Below are positions 56,401 through 63,117 of a DNA stretch of 64,000 nucleotides, piece by piece. Position 1 is the stretch's first letter. Each line of letters starts with the position of its first letter. The notes beneath the pieces were generated by a model. The model was not told the DNA's origin. It did not search any database and worked only from the letters and a program-made list of their open reading frames with translations. The position numbers were made by a program, and so were the translations under genes. The DNA is from Scandinavium sp036409475 (GTDB lineage Bacteria > Pseudomonadota > Gammaproteobacteria > Enterobacterales > Enterobacteriaceae), in assembly GCF_036409475.1 (NCBI RefSeq), contig NZ_JAYRCK010000023.1:29374-93373 (forward strand). The letters run 5' to 3'.

Positions 56401-57290
56401 GCAACCTGGCGACCCTGGCCTCGGGGCTGGCGGGGAATCTCGCAAGCGGTGATTCGAGCGGCACAGCGACAGGTGCACAGGCTGGGAAGAATGCGGCTGA
56501 GAATAACTCGCTGAGCGGTGACAAGGCGCGTGAGGCAGTGAAGCAGGCTGCCACGAGTATGAAGGATCAGGTCCGTAATACGCTTGGGAATGGCGCGCTC
56601 TCTTCTATCGTCAACAGCGTCATCGGTGCTACGGCTGATTCTGGTGATGCAGTGCTGGGCGCAGCTGATTACGGTGCCGATGCAGCAATGGCATTGACTG
56701 CCTGTGCTATGGGAGACAGCTACTGCACTAAAGCACTTAGTGATTTGTCCGAGAAAAATCAGGCTGTGGCGGATACCGTAACAGCTTTAATGAAGAGTGA
56801 TACCTGGTCTGCAGTTGCGGATACAGTTAAACAGGCTGCCACAGGGAACCAGGCAGCTCTGGAAGCTACCGGCGGAATGTTGGCAGGGATAATCCTTCCA
56901 GGTAAGAAACTACCCGATCTGGCGGCTGCGAAAATTGTTGCGAGTTCTGTAGTTGATGCAAACAAGTTTAATTATTTGTTTGGTCGGGCAACAGGTAGTA
57001 AACATAATCTAGATCGTTCCAACCAGCTTGCCCTGGAGATGAAAAGATTGGGGGTCACTGACGACCTGAATGGTCAGGCTGCCCTGGCTGAACATTTTGA
57101 TCAAGCAGCTAAAAACCCTGATAACATTGTAAAAAAATACACAGATCAGTATGGTAACTTTGAAGTCAAAGAGTCCTTTTTTATCGGTCCGTCAGGAAAG
57201 GCTACTATGTTTGAGAGTACTTTCAAGGTAATGGATGATGGTTCTCACAAGTTTATCACGACAATACCAATCAATGGAGCGGCCAAATAA
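47403..57290 (+). CDS. cdiA: CdiA-type contact-dependent inhibition toxin / filamentous haemagglutinin
   Basis: A 3295-residue TpsA protein. After a signal sequence (1 to about 32) comes the TPS domain with N98-P-N-L and N139-P-Y-G-I-T-C-N-G-C. FHA repeats (about 250-1390) follow, then a Cys-containing central region (about 1395-1855) in the position of the receptor-binding domain, then further FHA repeats and a pretoxin region. The toxin tip starts at A3032-E-N-N3035, a variant of VENN, and holds K-F-N-Y-L-F-G-R with H-N-x-x-R-S-N-Q and a late G-P-S-G-K-A-T-M-F-E-S. I recognise this as a recurring polymorphic-toxin tip but do not know its activity. The tip and immunity gene are AT-richer than the rest. 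Confidence 0.93.
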   Translation: MNQPPVRLTYRLLSYLVSALLAGQPLLPAISATLTPTGNTSADKAANGVPVVNIATPNGAGISHNQFKDYNVGKEGLILNNATDKLNQTQLGGIITGNPNLKAGKEAKGIINEVIGGNRSQLQGYTEVAGKAANVMVANPYGITCNGCGFINTPQATLTTGKPVFDANGNLQALDVKKGSITIEGKGIDASGSDALSIISRATEVNAAIHAKDLKVIAGANRVGADGSVTAQQGEGAAPSVAVDTGALGGMYANRIHLVSSDKGVGVNLGNLNTRQGDITLDANGKLTVHSSLASGAFDAKGQSIALTGDHKASGNITLNSQSDIALSNGSLNSDNDLVLNANGTLSQNRTKLTAGRDAALKAKNISQDATSQINAARNVALNASDTLTTQGQNTAGQNLTASAATLTQSGKLLADGNTQLNASTLTNRGNVQGGALTVNSTSLNNSGSLLSGSGLNITTQDFTQSGSTGAKGKADITASGQVNNTGSLVSDDSLTLKAHDVAQNGTLSGGKGLNINADALTSGKNAVTHSDGNLALTANTATLDGETSAGGNMQLQGDKLTTAASAQVQSGKNLSIKAREASLAGTHAAQQSLTVNASEKLTHSGKSSAASTSLTTPELNNSGVLVAASLSTQSQTLTNSGLLQGDNALKVSTHSLNNQLNGTLYSAKNLVLDIPGISNSGLITSDKTLTLNTTTLTNPGKITANALTVKTATLTGDGLLQGTNALAISGDTLSQGTAGRWLTAGDLSIDGQTLTTAGTTQGQNLSFNVKDWSHTGSALATGNLNSTLANSLLNNGELMSQGDFTLTAPTLANHGKMLTAGDMALSGKQFSSNGALQGDTLSLTQNSIDNQGTIVGLNGLRLNSTGTLSNSGDLLSQQALDVTASDVTNSGRWQGQTIALDGSSLNNSGAIQSAQDLALTLSSDVIAGTGSKITALGDATLSGKTLNNQGLISAKTLEVKGDSLTNSGEISGVNSLALTLNGSLQQQGKMLTGGALNVKAKDIDNSGQLQGAATQINANTLTNSGRIQGDIGLTLTLLDSLNNKTNGVILSQNALTLSAPVLTNDGTLQGNGKTTLNAATQARNNGKILSADDLTLNSANYSGNGWLQATNLVLNVAELASSGTMMAANQATLTGNNLNNGGTFQAAMLDVNYQTLTNSGTLLGNQSLQLKGNSLNNANGKVFSGGDMAAELASLSGVGQLIALGNLTLKLTNSFTSQGVIASNKQLSISSQGDITNAGTLQGNDITLNAAGKLTNNGLLTAGSGTTTLSGNQMAMNASGSLQAGGDVSLTSQSNITLDGFTGTAGSLLLSATGSIINTALLYAGNNLALYADSIQNLRGDILAGNNLVMQKNASGAANSEVTNTSGNIETTNGDITIRTGHLLNTRDGLKTSNETIDNPSSLPGLGNATIDISISQLEDGSYGKYVASYPFEQCTGGVNTHCTKHPGSTSYGMRADHTEQKYAISQTVTTVSADGGVGGIRSGRNMTIAANRLDNNASVILSSGDMTLTGSTLSNQSWQNSTSSEYWKYVYQGPLGYADPNSPITVSGDEIGTVTLPNPKSDKITFTLDGKTTESELGEIFRSVIQAGGNVIASFASDISNTNTTANAGKITNTIAKPTLTPPSAQNISGGANQKALDQADTSAITNPDWKDTTNGQTIGGGTDLNPGGMGGDYPLPSGNNGYFVPSADPDSPYLITVNPKLDGLGQLDPSLFGDLYKLLGMNPGAAPKETNSRYTDVNQFLGSSYMMDRLGLNPDKDYRFLGDAAFDTRYVSNSVLNQTGTRYINGLGSDLDQMRYLMDNAANAQSGLGLKFGVALTADQVAALDHSILWWETATINGQTVMVPKVYLSPKDVTVQSGSVISGNNVQLAGGNITNSGSSLIAQNGLSVDSSNSLNNLNAGLISAGGGLDLSALGDINNIGSSISGKTVQLESVGGNINNITRTQQWSIGDDSRRGNVHVSGTDVGQTASITATDGLSMAAANDINITGAKVSTGGDLAMGAGNNINIAANQITDSSSQSGFWGKKDTSASSTSNQGSAITAGGNAVMQAGNDINVTASSINAGKTAQLVAGNDLNLNAGETSQTSRTGGSETHQSSADRTTLSAGENATLVAGRDITSQAAGIAAEGNVGIQAGRDVNLQAEATVNGSSSRGGKKVVIDESVRQQGTEIASGGNTTIIAGRDVNSEAAQVTASGDIGVAAGRDVNLSTATESDYHYKEETKTRKGFFKKTTTHTIDEDSATREAGTLLSGNNVQVLAGNNLLVKGSSVVADDAVNLHAGNNVDIVAATNTDSSWRFKEEKKSGLMSSGGIGFTIGSSKSTHDLREAGTTQSQSFSTVGSTGGSVAISAGNQAHIGGADLIAGKDLSLSGSSVIIDPGHDKRTRDETFEQKKSGLTIALSGAVGGAINNAVNSAQDAENESDSRLKALQATKSALSGVQAGQAVALDAANSGNTENPSTNAIGVSASLTTQKSKSEQHVRSDEVTGSTLNAGNNISITANGKGTGPNNGDIVIAGSQLKAGGDTLLAAKNDVILSGAANTQQTTGKNSSSGGGVGVGIGVGSGGWGISVFANGNSAHGKEKGNGTDWTETTIDSGKTVTIKSGNDTVLDGAQVNGNKIVADVGHDLLMRSQQDNNDYDSKQTSVAGGGSFTFGSMSGSAYMSVSQDKMKSRFDSVAEQTGMFAGDGGFDITVGNHTQLDGAVIASTATADKNSLDTGTLGFSDIHNEADFKTQHAGGSFNTGGNIAGQFASNMANALVAGGVNKGHEEGTTQAAVADGTITVRNKDKQQQDVADLSRDTEHANDSISPIFDKEKEQKRLQEIQLIGDVGSQAIDVANTQGDLAGRKAAKDPKSLEEARQQLAAEGKPVNDAAVSERAYNNASSVYGTGGAVQRGIQAATGALTALASGGNLAGVLAGASAPQLANIIGHDLGIEDNAAARTIAHAILGGVTAALQGKDAGAGAAGGASGELAAQIIKDQLFPGKSNSDLSESDKQLVSNLATLASGLAGNLASGDSSGTATGAQAGKNAAENNSLSGDKAREAVKQAATSMKDQVRNTLGNGALSSIVNSVIGATADSGDAVLGAADYGADAAMALTACAMGDSYCTKALSDLSEKNQAVADTVTALMKSDTWSAVADTVKQAATGNQAALEATGGMLAGIILPGKKLPDLAAAKIVASSVVDANKFNYLFGRATGSKHNLDRSNQLALEMKRLGVTDDLNGQAALAEHFDQAAKNPDNIVKKYTDQYGNFEVKESFFIGPSGKATMFESTFKVMDDGSHKFITTIPINGAAK
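54303..55858 (+). repeat. Direct repeat copy A (complete cdiA)
   Basis: This stretch of cdiA and 59667-61195 of the orphan copy are near-identical over the first about 280 bp (from GAAGAGAAGAAAAGC) and strongly similar afterwards, with small indels. Same orientation. Confidence 0.85.
56496..56507 (+). other. AENN variant of the VENN boundary in cdiA
   Basis: GCT-GAG-AAT-AAC encodes A-E-N-N where Escherichia CdiA carries V-E-N-N. The site marks the start of the exchangeable toxin module. Confidence 0.75.
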
Positions 57291-57640
57291 TGTTCATAGA
57301 AAATCATCCTGATGAAATTGCTTTGCTATCTTTTTTCGAAAGTGAGCCTGTCTCTTTTGAAAGGGAGAACGTGAGTTTTTTATATACTTATAAAAACAAT
57401 GACAATCTCTCTATCGACTTTTCTTTTAGTATTGTTGAGGGTTGGATTCAGCTATGGTTGAGTTTGGACGGAAAAGAATTCCTTCAGAGTTCAGTAGACC
57501 GCGTTAGCAGTTTTTCCATCAGAAAAGATAGCATAGGAGAATATATTTATGTTGAAACTGCTGCTGGTGAACTTGTGAACACCATGGAGATTAGAGTCAT
57601 TCCAGACATAAAAGTAAAAGCTAGCTCTTTGGCTAAATAG
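57290..57640 (+). CDS. cdiI: Immunity protein for the cdiA toxin tip
   Basis: A 116-residue acidic protein whose ATG shares one base with the cdiA stop (TAATG), the classic cdiI position. It is beta-rich (F-L-Y-T-Y-K, I-D-F-S-F-S-I-V-E-G-W-I-Q-L-W-L-S-L), with no signal peptide, fitting cytosolic neutralisation of the toxin. AT-rich, like the toxin tip. I do not recognise a named immunity family; the call is by position. Confidence 0.8.
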   Translation: MFIENHPDEIALLSFFESEPVSFERENVSFLYTYKNNDNLSIDFSFSIVEGWIQLWLSLDGKEFLQSSVDRVSSFSIRKDSIGEYIYVETAAGELVNTMEIRVIPDIKVKASSLAK

Positions 57641-57647
57641 ATACTTA

Positions 57648-57807
57648 GTTGAGAATAACCATCTCAGTCCTAACAAGCAGAAGAGCTGTAGCGAAGAACT
57701 TGAGGCCTTGGGTGCTAACATGAAAACTATGCCAAAGAATATGAGCTGCCTTTTCCGTTCGAACACCCTGGTAACGCTGCTTGCCAGCATCATTTCTCAT
57801 TCAGATC
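57648..57807 (+). pseudogene. Remnant of a displaced cdiA toxin tip (VENN motif onward)
   Basis: Seven bases after the immunity stop, the frame reads V-E-N-N-H-L-S-P-N-K-Q-K-S-C-S-E-E-L-E-A-L-G, the usual start of a CdiA-CT module. After about 26 codons the likely frame shifts (E-N-Y-A-K-E-Y-E-L-P-F-P-F-E in +1). No start codon or complete reading frame exists, so this is a decayed orphan module. Confidence 0.65.
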
Positions 57808-57948
57808 GCTTCAAGGGCAACCTTAGCCACAACGCCCTGAAGAAATGCCATAACCTCCAACTGCTCTTTCTGTGGAAGTTGCGTTGTTTTGTTCAGCACT
57901 GTCATTAACGGCGTAGCGTTGGGCGAGTGGTAATGACCAAAAAACCCA
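57808..57948 (-). pseudogene. Fragment of symE (3' part)
   Basis: The plus strand from CTTAGCCACAACGCCCTGAAG to AGTGGTAATGACC closely copies bases about 58805-58940, the C-terminal coding part of the intact symE. The upstream part of the gene is missing and the sequence has drifted. Confidence 0.7.
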
Positions 57949-58067
57949 ACATGAGGTGTACAGAGAAAGGTGTGTTGAAATACTTAAAGTATCAATGGCA
58001 AAGAACTTCGTGGTCAGACTGAAGACACTTAGAATCAAAATTATTTAATAAACAAGGAAATAAAAAA

Positions 58068-58745
58068 ATGAAAAAGGTAATAGCAGTAGCAATCTCAATG
58101 GCATTTCTGTCGGGCTGTGCTGGTTCGTCAAAGCCTGAAACGGTCAAATCCACAAATGGCAGCGCTATTGAAATTGTTAGTGGAGCAGCATTGAATGATT
58201 TAAATAATAATCGGGTGGCTGATAATAAATTACGTCTGGTTACCCCTGCAGACAACACTGTAGGCAAAGGCCTGGCGGTGCTAGCGGTTGTTACAGGGAA
58301 CTTTAGCACCAGTGATTTTGATAAGGAGAATTATAAGGGAAGCGCTATTGATACAATGGTTAACCCGACAGAAAGCTACTTCACGCCAAAAGCAAAGAAG
58401 AGTATCACCGAATGGATGTCGGCCAACACTTCAGGTTATACATATAATCAGCCTTTATATATTGGTCACGCAACCTGGGCACTCATCTTTAACGACTCAA
58501 GCGTTGCCGACCCCGTTTACCAGCTGAAATACAAAGTTATTTTCTACAAGCGTCCTGAAGGTGGCAGTCTGTTTTCCGCATTTACCGTAGCTGATTGTAG
58601 CCCTACGCCTGTAACGGCCACACTGGCAGAATGGAAAGAAAATAACTACCAAAAAGTCACCACAGAAACTCAGAAATATATGGATAGCTGCTTACTCGAA
58701 TTCAATAACCAGCTTCCACGCTTATTAAAGCCCGCCAATAAATAA
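58068..58745 (+). CDS. Predicted lipoprotein of unknown function
   Basis: A 225-residue protein with a lipoprotein signal (M-K-K-V-I-A-V-A-I-S, then F-L-S-G-C at Cys17). The mature part has repeated Asn/Asp, T-P-A-D-N-T-V-G-K-G, a C-S-P-T-P segment and two further Cys. AAGGAAAT precedes the ATG, and a terminator hairpin (about 58760-58783) follows. It lies between the CDI locus and symE; I do not recognise a family. AT-rich, so probably acquired. Confidence 0.8.
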   Translation: MKKVIAVAISMAFLSGCAGSSKPETVKSTNGSAIEIVSGAALNDLNNNRVADNKLRLVTPADNTVGKGLAVLAVVTGNFSTSDFDKENYKGSAIDTMVNPTESYFTPKAKKSITEWMSANTSGYTYNQPLYIGHATWALIFNDSSVADPVYQLKYKVIFYKRPEGGSLFSAFTVADCSPTPVTATLAEWKENNYQKVTTETQKYMDSCLLEFNNQLPRLLKPANK

Positions 58746-58759
58746 GCCTTTTACTCATC

Positions 58760-58783
58760 AATCCCGCCCTTACCGGGCGGGAT
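58760..58783. terminator. Hairpin between the lipoprotein gene and symE
   Basis: ATCCCGCCC and GGGCGGGAT form a strong stem around TTACC between the two convergent genes. Confidence 0.75.
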
Positions 58784-58795
58784 CACTTATCTGAC

Positions 58796-59287
58796 TCACA
58801 CTCCCTCAAGTGCCACCTTAGCCACAACGCCCTGAAGAAATGCCATAACCTCTTGCTGTTCTTTCTGTGGTAGTTGCGTGGTTTTGTTCAGCACTTTCAT
58901 TAACGGCGTTTCCGTTGGGCGAGTAGTAATGACCAGACAACCCGGCATTACGCGCACATCCAGTGATGTGCCTGATGTGAACCCAGCTTCTTCCATCCAG
59001 ATGCCGTTCAGGCGCAGGCTGGCGTTTCGGGTGTAGCATTTGGTTTTGTTTGTCTTTCTGTCGTAATGGCGAATGCTGACGTAGCTGACTGTCATGCGGC
59101 GTAGCGGCTTAGAGATACCGTTATTTTTGTCTGTATCGGAAACCGATTTCGCTCTACGGGTGACTTTGTTCTGCACGCCGTAGCGGTCATATTTGCGTAC
59201 TGGATCGTGCTTTTCTGAAATATTAGCCAAAGTTTCAGAAACTGTTTTGGCAATAGTTACTTCTGGCTTATGATTTTTGTCAGCCAT
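58796..59287 (-). CDS. symE: SymE-family type I toxin (AbrB-fold)
   Basis: SymE is an SOS-induced toxin evolved from an AbrB-type antitoxin fold, associated with RNA cleavage or nucleoid condensation in E. coli. The 163-residue product keeps the family core: S-L-R-L-N-G-I-W-M-E-E-A-G-F ... D-V-R-V-M-P-G-C-L-V-I-T-T-R-P. An extended N-terminal region is unlike the 113-residue E. coli protein. The start is ATG 59287 with GGAG at -7; the codon two before is TTG. A LexA box and an antisense RNA candidate lie upstream. Confidence 0.85.
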   Translation of the reverse strand: MADKNHKPEVTIAKTVSETLANISEKHDPVRKYDRYGVQNKVTRRAKSVSDTDKNNGISKPLRRMTVSYVSIRHYDRKTNKTKCYTRNASLRLNGIWMEEAGFTSGTSLDVRVMPGCLVITTRPTETPLMKVLNKTTQLPQKEQQEVMAFLQGVVAKVALEGV

Positions 59288-59357
59288 ATTCAACTCCGTT
59301 TCAGTTGTTTGTGGTCAGCGGTGTGAAAGTGTTGGTAGCACTTTCATGCCGCGCTCT
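59280..59357 (+). ncRNA. symR: Candidate SymR antisense RNA
   Basis: On the strand opposite symE, across its start and leader, the sequence ends with GTGGTCAGCGGTGTG, a GAAAGTG-TTGGTAG-CACTTTC hairpin (59325-59345) and GCCGCGCTCTTT. Layout and the closing CCGCGCT resemble E. coli SymR (77 nt), which blocks symE translation. The exact 5' end is not visible. Confidence 0.5.
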
Positions 59358-59422
59358 TTAATAATCTGAATTTATGATTTCTTTTTTTCCTGTTGCAGTC
59401 TGATGCCTCTTTAAGTTCGTTC

Positions 59423-59449
59423 ATTATACCGTACTGAATAAAAGTACAG
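59423..59449 (-). promoter_or_regulatory. symE promoter with LexA (SOS) box
   Basis: ACTGAATAAAAGTACAGT fits the LexA pattern CTG-N10-CAG with good flanks (59434-59449). On the minus strand it is followed by a perfect TATAAT (59423-59428), so LexA would block this promoter. The transcript would have a leader of about 130 nt overlapping the SymR candidate. Confidence 0.75.
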
Positions 59450-59570
59450 TTCTTTATAAATGAGCAATGTTCAGAAATGCGAGGCTGCTTCAGGAAATAT
59501 CGTCACGTCTTGCACTCGTTGCATATTAGATATTCCGCTAAAACGATCCCTTATATTAAAACGGCAACTA

Positions 59571-59591
59571 TCCCCTGCCCTCCGGCAATAA
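59571..59591 (+). pseudogene. Short cdiA fragment fused before the orphan cdiA
   Basis: Bases 59571 to about 59608 closely match cdiA bases 52427-52464 (reading Y-P-L-P-S-G-N-N-G-Y-F-V-P). The frame then changes at the junction with the next fragment, so it cannot be translated into it. Confidence 0.6.
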
Positions 59592-62528
59592 CGGTTACTT
59601 TGTACCGTCGCCGCCGGGCGGGATGTAAACCTCACCACCGCCACCGAAAGCGATTATCACTACAAAGAAGAGAAGAAAAGCGGCCTGATGAGCAGCGGCG
59701 GCATTGGCTTCACCATCGGCAGCAGCAAATCCACCCACGACCTGCGCGAAGCAGGCACCACCCAGAGCCAGAGCTTCAGCACTGTCGGATCGACGGGCGG
59801 TAGCGTGTCGATTTCTGCCGGTAATCAGGCGCACATTGGTGGCGCAGACCTTATCGCCGGGAAGGATTTAAGCCTCAGCGGCAGCAGCGTCATCATCGAC
59901 CCGGGCCACGATAAGCGCACCCGCGATGAAACCTTTGAGCAGAAGAAAAGCGGGCTGACCGTGGCGCTGTCCGGCACTGTCGGCAGTGCGATTAACAATG
60001 CCGTCACCGCAGCGCAGGACACCAAAGAGGAAAGCGACGGGCGTCTGAAGGCACTTCAGGCCACCAAAACGGTGCTGTCCGGCGTGCAGGCCGGGCAGGC
60101 AGCCGACATGGCGAACACCACCGCCGACCCGAACGCGATGGGCGTTGCCCTCTCGCTGACCACCCAGAAATCGAAATCACAGCAGCATGCAGAAAGTGAT
60201 GCGGTGGCAGGTAGCACGCTGAACGCAGGCAACAACCTGTCCATCACCGCCAACGGCAAAAAAGGTGGCGGCGATATCGTGATTGCCGGCAGCCAGCTGA
60301 AAGCAGGTGGAGACACCCTGCTCGACGCGAAGAACGACGTCATTCTTAGCGGCGCAGCCAACACCCAACAGACCAGCGGCAAGAACAGCAGCAGCGGTGG
60401 TGGCGTAGGCGTGAGTATCGGTGCGGGCGGTAACGGCGCAGGCATCAGCGTGTTCGCCAACGTCAACGCCGCACACGGCAAGGACAAAGGCAACGGCACA
60501 GACTGGACCGAAACCACGATAGACAGCGGTAAAACCGTGACCATTAAAAGTGGGAACGACACCGTGCTCGATGGCGCACAGGTCAACGGCAACAAGATTG
60601 TGGCCGATGTCGGGCACGACCTGCTGATGCGCAGCCAGCAGGACACCAACAGCTACGACAGCAAGCAGACCAGCGTGGCCGCTGGCGGCAGCTTCACCTT
60701 CGGCTCCATGACCGGCTCGGGTTACATCAACGCCAGTCAGGACAAAATGAAGAGCCGCTTTGATTCCGTGGCAGAACAAACCGGGCTGTATGCGGGCAAC
60801 GGCGGGTTCGACATCACCGTCGGCAACCACACACAACTGGATGGCGCGGTTATCGCTTCCACCGCCACGCCGGACAAGAACAGCCTCGATACCGGAACTC
60901 TCGGCTTCAGCGACCTGCACAACGAAGCAGACTTTAAAACCTCGCACTCCGGCATCAGCCTGAGCGGCGGCGGCAGCTTTGGGGATAATTTCCAGGGCAA
61001 CATGCCGGGCGGCATGATTTCCGCGGCAGGCAACAAAGGCCACGCGGAAGGCACCACGCAGGCCGCCGTGGCAGATGGCACCATCACCATCCGCGACAAG
61101 GCGAACCAGCAGCAGGATGTCGCCGACCTGAGCCGTGACACCGAACACGCCAACGACAGCATCAGCCCAATCTTCGACAAGGAGAAAGAGCAGAACCGCC
61201 TGAAAGAAGTCGGGATGATCAGCGATATCGGCAACCAGGCGGCGGATATTGCACGGACGCAGGGGAAAATCGCTGCGACCAAAGCCGCGCAGGACAAAAT
61301 GCAGAATGCCTCTGCACAAGATCTTGCCGCAGCAAAAACTCAATGGGAGCAGGAGCATCCTGGCAAAACTGCGACAGCGGACGACATCAACGGACAGGCA
61401 TTCAACAACTTCTATAACGATGCGTTTGCTGCGACAGGAATGGGAACAGGCGGAACTGTTCAACGCGGTATCCAGGCAGCAACGGCAGCGCTTCAGGGGA
61501 TAGCTGGCGGCAATATCGGCGGAGCACTGGCGGGCGCTTCAGCACCAGAACTGGCACATCTGCTCAAGCCGACAGAAGGCAATGCAGCAGTGAACGCTAT
61601 CGCACACGCGATATTAGGAGGCGCAGCGGCTGCTTTGCAGGGTAACAGTGCAGCGGCAGGCGCGGTTGGCGCGGGATCAGCCGAACTTGCGGCCCGCGCT
61701 ATCGCGGGAATGCTCTATCCGGACGTGAAAGACCTGTCGAAGCTGACAGAAGATCAGAAGCAAACTATCAGCACACTGGCGAGTATTTCAGCGGGCATTG
61801 CTGGCGGCATCGTAGGTGGCGATACTGCCGGGGCAGCAACTGGAGCCAGTGCCGGGAAGAATGCGGTTGAGAATAATATGATCTCCGTACCAGTCCCTGC
61901 TCCGATTGCTCCTCCAGGCGTTCCTGTTAGCCCGGGGGACAAGATAACTAAAGATGCCAATGACAAAATGGCTTCAGCGCTTGATGATCTGTTCGATACC
62001 CTGGACAAGGCGACTCAGTGTAGCTTCGGACGAGCGTGTTCTTCGGATGATAAGGATCAGGAAGCCGGACCAAATACAGGTAAAAATCTGACAGATGGTG
62101 AGAAAGCAGAGTTAGGTGGTGCGGGTTCAGGTACTCCGGGAGGCTGGGGACCGCAGGATGAAGAGAATGCACGCATTGCTGAGTCTCAACCAAATGAATC
62201 CAATACCAATAATTTATCTTCCCTTCCTGTTGAAGAACAAATTGGTATATTGAGGGATGCGGCAAAAGGGAATAAAGGTAATTTTGGTTTAGGTCAGGCA
62301 ACCGCCAAGGATGCTAACGCATTGGGTGAAGCATGGGTAGGGCCCGGATATCGAGTATCCAGTGATGGCACGGCATGGGTAAGTTCTGATGGGTTAAGAG
62401 TTTACCGTCCGCCTTCATCTAAACCAAATAGTCCTCACGCCACAACGGGAGTTCAGGCTAATTTTGAACAAAAACTGACGCCAACGGGAAGACCTATTAG
62501 TAATGGGCATCTGGATATAACAAAATGA
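59592..62528 (+). pseudogene. Orphan 5'-truncated cdiA with a second toxin tip
   Basis: The frame opens at 59592 just after TAA 59589-59591; the first ATG is 59688, giving 946 residues without signal peptide or TPS domain. It begins in A-G-R-D-V-N-L-T and stays colinear with complete cdiA from about 54303. The pretoxin region ends at V727-E-N-N730. The tip (220 residues) is Pro-rich, then holds G-N-F-G-L-G-Q, A-W-V-G-P-G-Y, V-S-S-D-G-L-R-V-Y-R-P-P-S and ends N-G-H-L-D-I, a recurring polymorphic-toxin tip of unknown activity to me. It is not exported as it stands, but can donate its tip to cdiA by recombination. Confidence 0.85.
59667..61195 (+). repeat. Direct repeat copy B (orphan cdiA)
   Basis: Partner of 54303-55858. 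Crossing over between the copies would delete about 5.3 kb and join the orphan toxin tip and immunity gene to the complete cdiA. Confidence 0.85.
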
Positions 62529-62884
62529 ATATTGAATTGAAAGGGCTGAGATCGCTGGAACTGGAAGATAGTTTAATAAACTATTGGCCAGCAGACCCTA
62601 CCAACTTCGGTTGTTGGATCAGAGCAATGATCGGACCTAAAGACCAAGAAGGTGCTGAAGCTTTTGATATGCTGATATGTACGCCAATCTGGCTTCAACA
62701 AGAGTTAGCATCAAATAAGTCCCTGTCTGGTAAAGGAATGATCATTATAGAAAAATATGATTATGATGAAATCCTTTCATACTTAGAGAAAAAGATCATT
62801 GCTTGTAATGATAGGGATTGGTCAAAAGCTGCCATCAAATTGAGTCGGTTCAGTTTCTGGGAATATGAAGATTATCAGCCATAA
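62525..62884 (+). CDS. Immunity protein of the orphan toxin tip (Imm8-like)
   Basis: A 119-residue acidic protein starting in the ATGA overlap with the orphan cdiA stop. Features (L-N/I-Y-W-P-A-D, W-I-R-A-M-I-G-P, E-A-F-D-M-L-I-C-T-P-I-W-L, and the end S-F-W-E-Y-E-D-Y) resemble the Imm8 immunity family. It is intact, so the cell may be protected from siblings carrying the active version. Confidence 0.65.
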   Translation: MNIELKGLRSLELEDSLINYWPADPTNFGCWIRAMIGPKDQEGAEAFDMLICTPIWLQQELASNKSLSGKGMIIIEKYDYDEILSYLEKKIIACNDRDWSKAAIKLSRFSFWEYEDYQP

Positions 62885-62885
62885 C

Positions 62886-63087
62886 CTGGAGGCTGGGGAC
62901 CGGAGATGAAGAAAATGCCAAGAAAAGTGGATCTTCTGCTAACCCTGAAATCGTATGGACCACGAAAAGTATGTTGATTCTTTACGCGCATCGATGGAGA
63001 AACCTAATGTCCAAGATGAAAACCTTAGCAATATCATCAATGACCTATACCGGCCTAGTGTTAAGATAGGAAGCGGAAGCACCGCCG
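62886..63087 (+). pseudogene. Third cdiA toxin-tip fragment, interrupted by IS3
   Basis: CCTGGAGGCTGGGGACCG repeats the G-G-W-G-P start seen at 62143 in the orphan tip. After a frameshift the reading gives D-H-E-K-Y-V-D-S-L-R-A-S-M-E-K-P and N-D-L-Y-R-P-S-V-K-I-G-S-G-S-T-A, a motif typical of polymorphic-toxin tips, and is cut off by the IS end at 63088. Confidence 0.65.
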
Positions 63088-63117
63088 TGATCCTACCCAC
63101 GTAATGTGGACACAGCC

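Noticed and set aside
57949..58067. Transposase-like fragment (around Q-W-Q-R-T-S-W)
   Set aside because: Too short and frame-broken to assign to any IS family.
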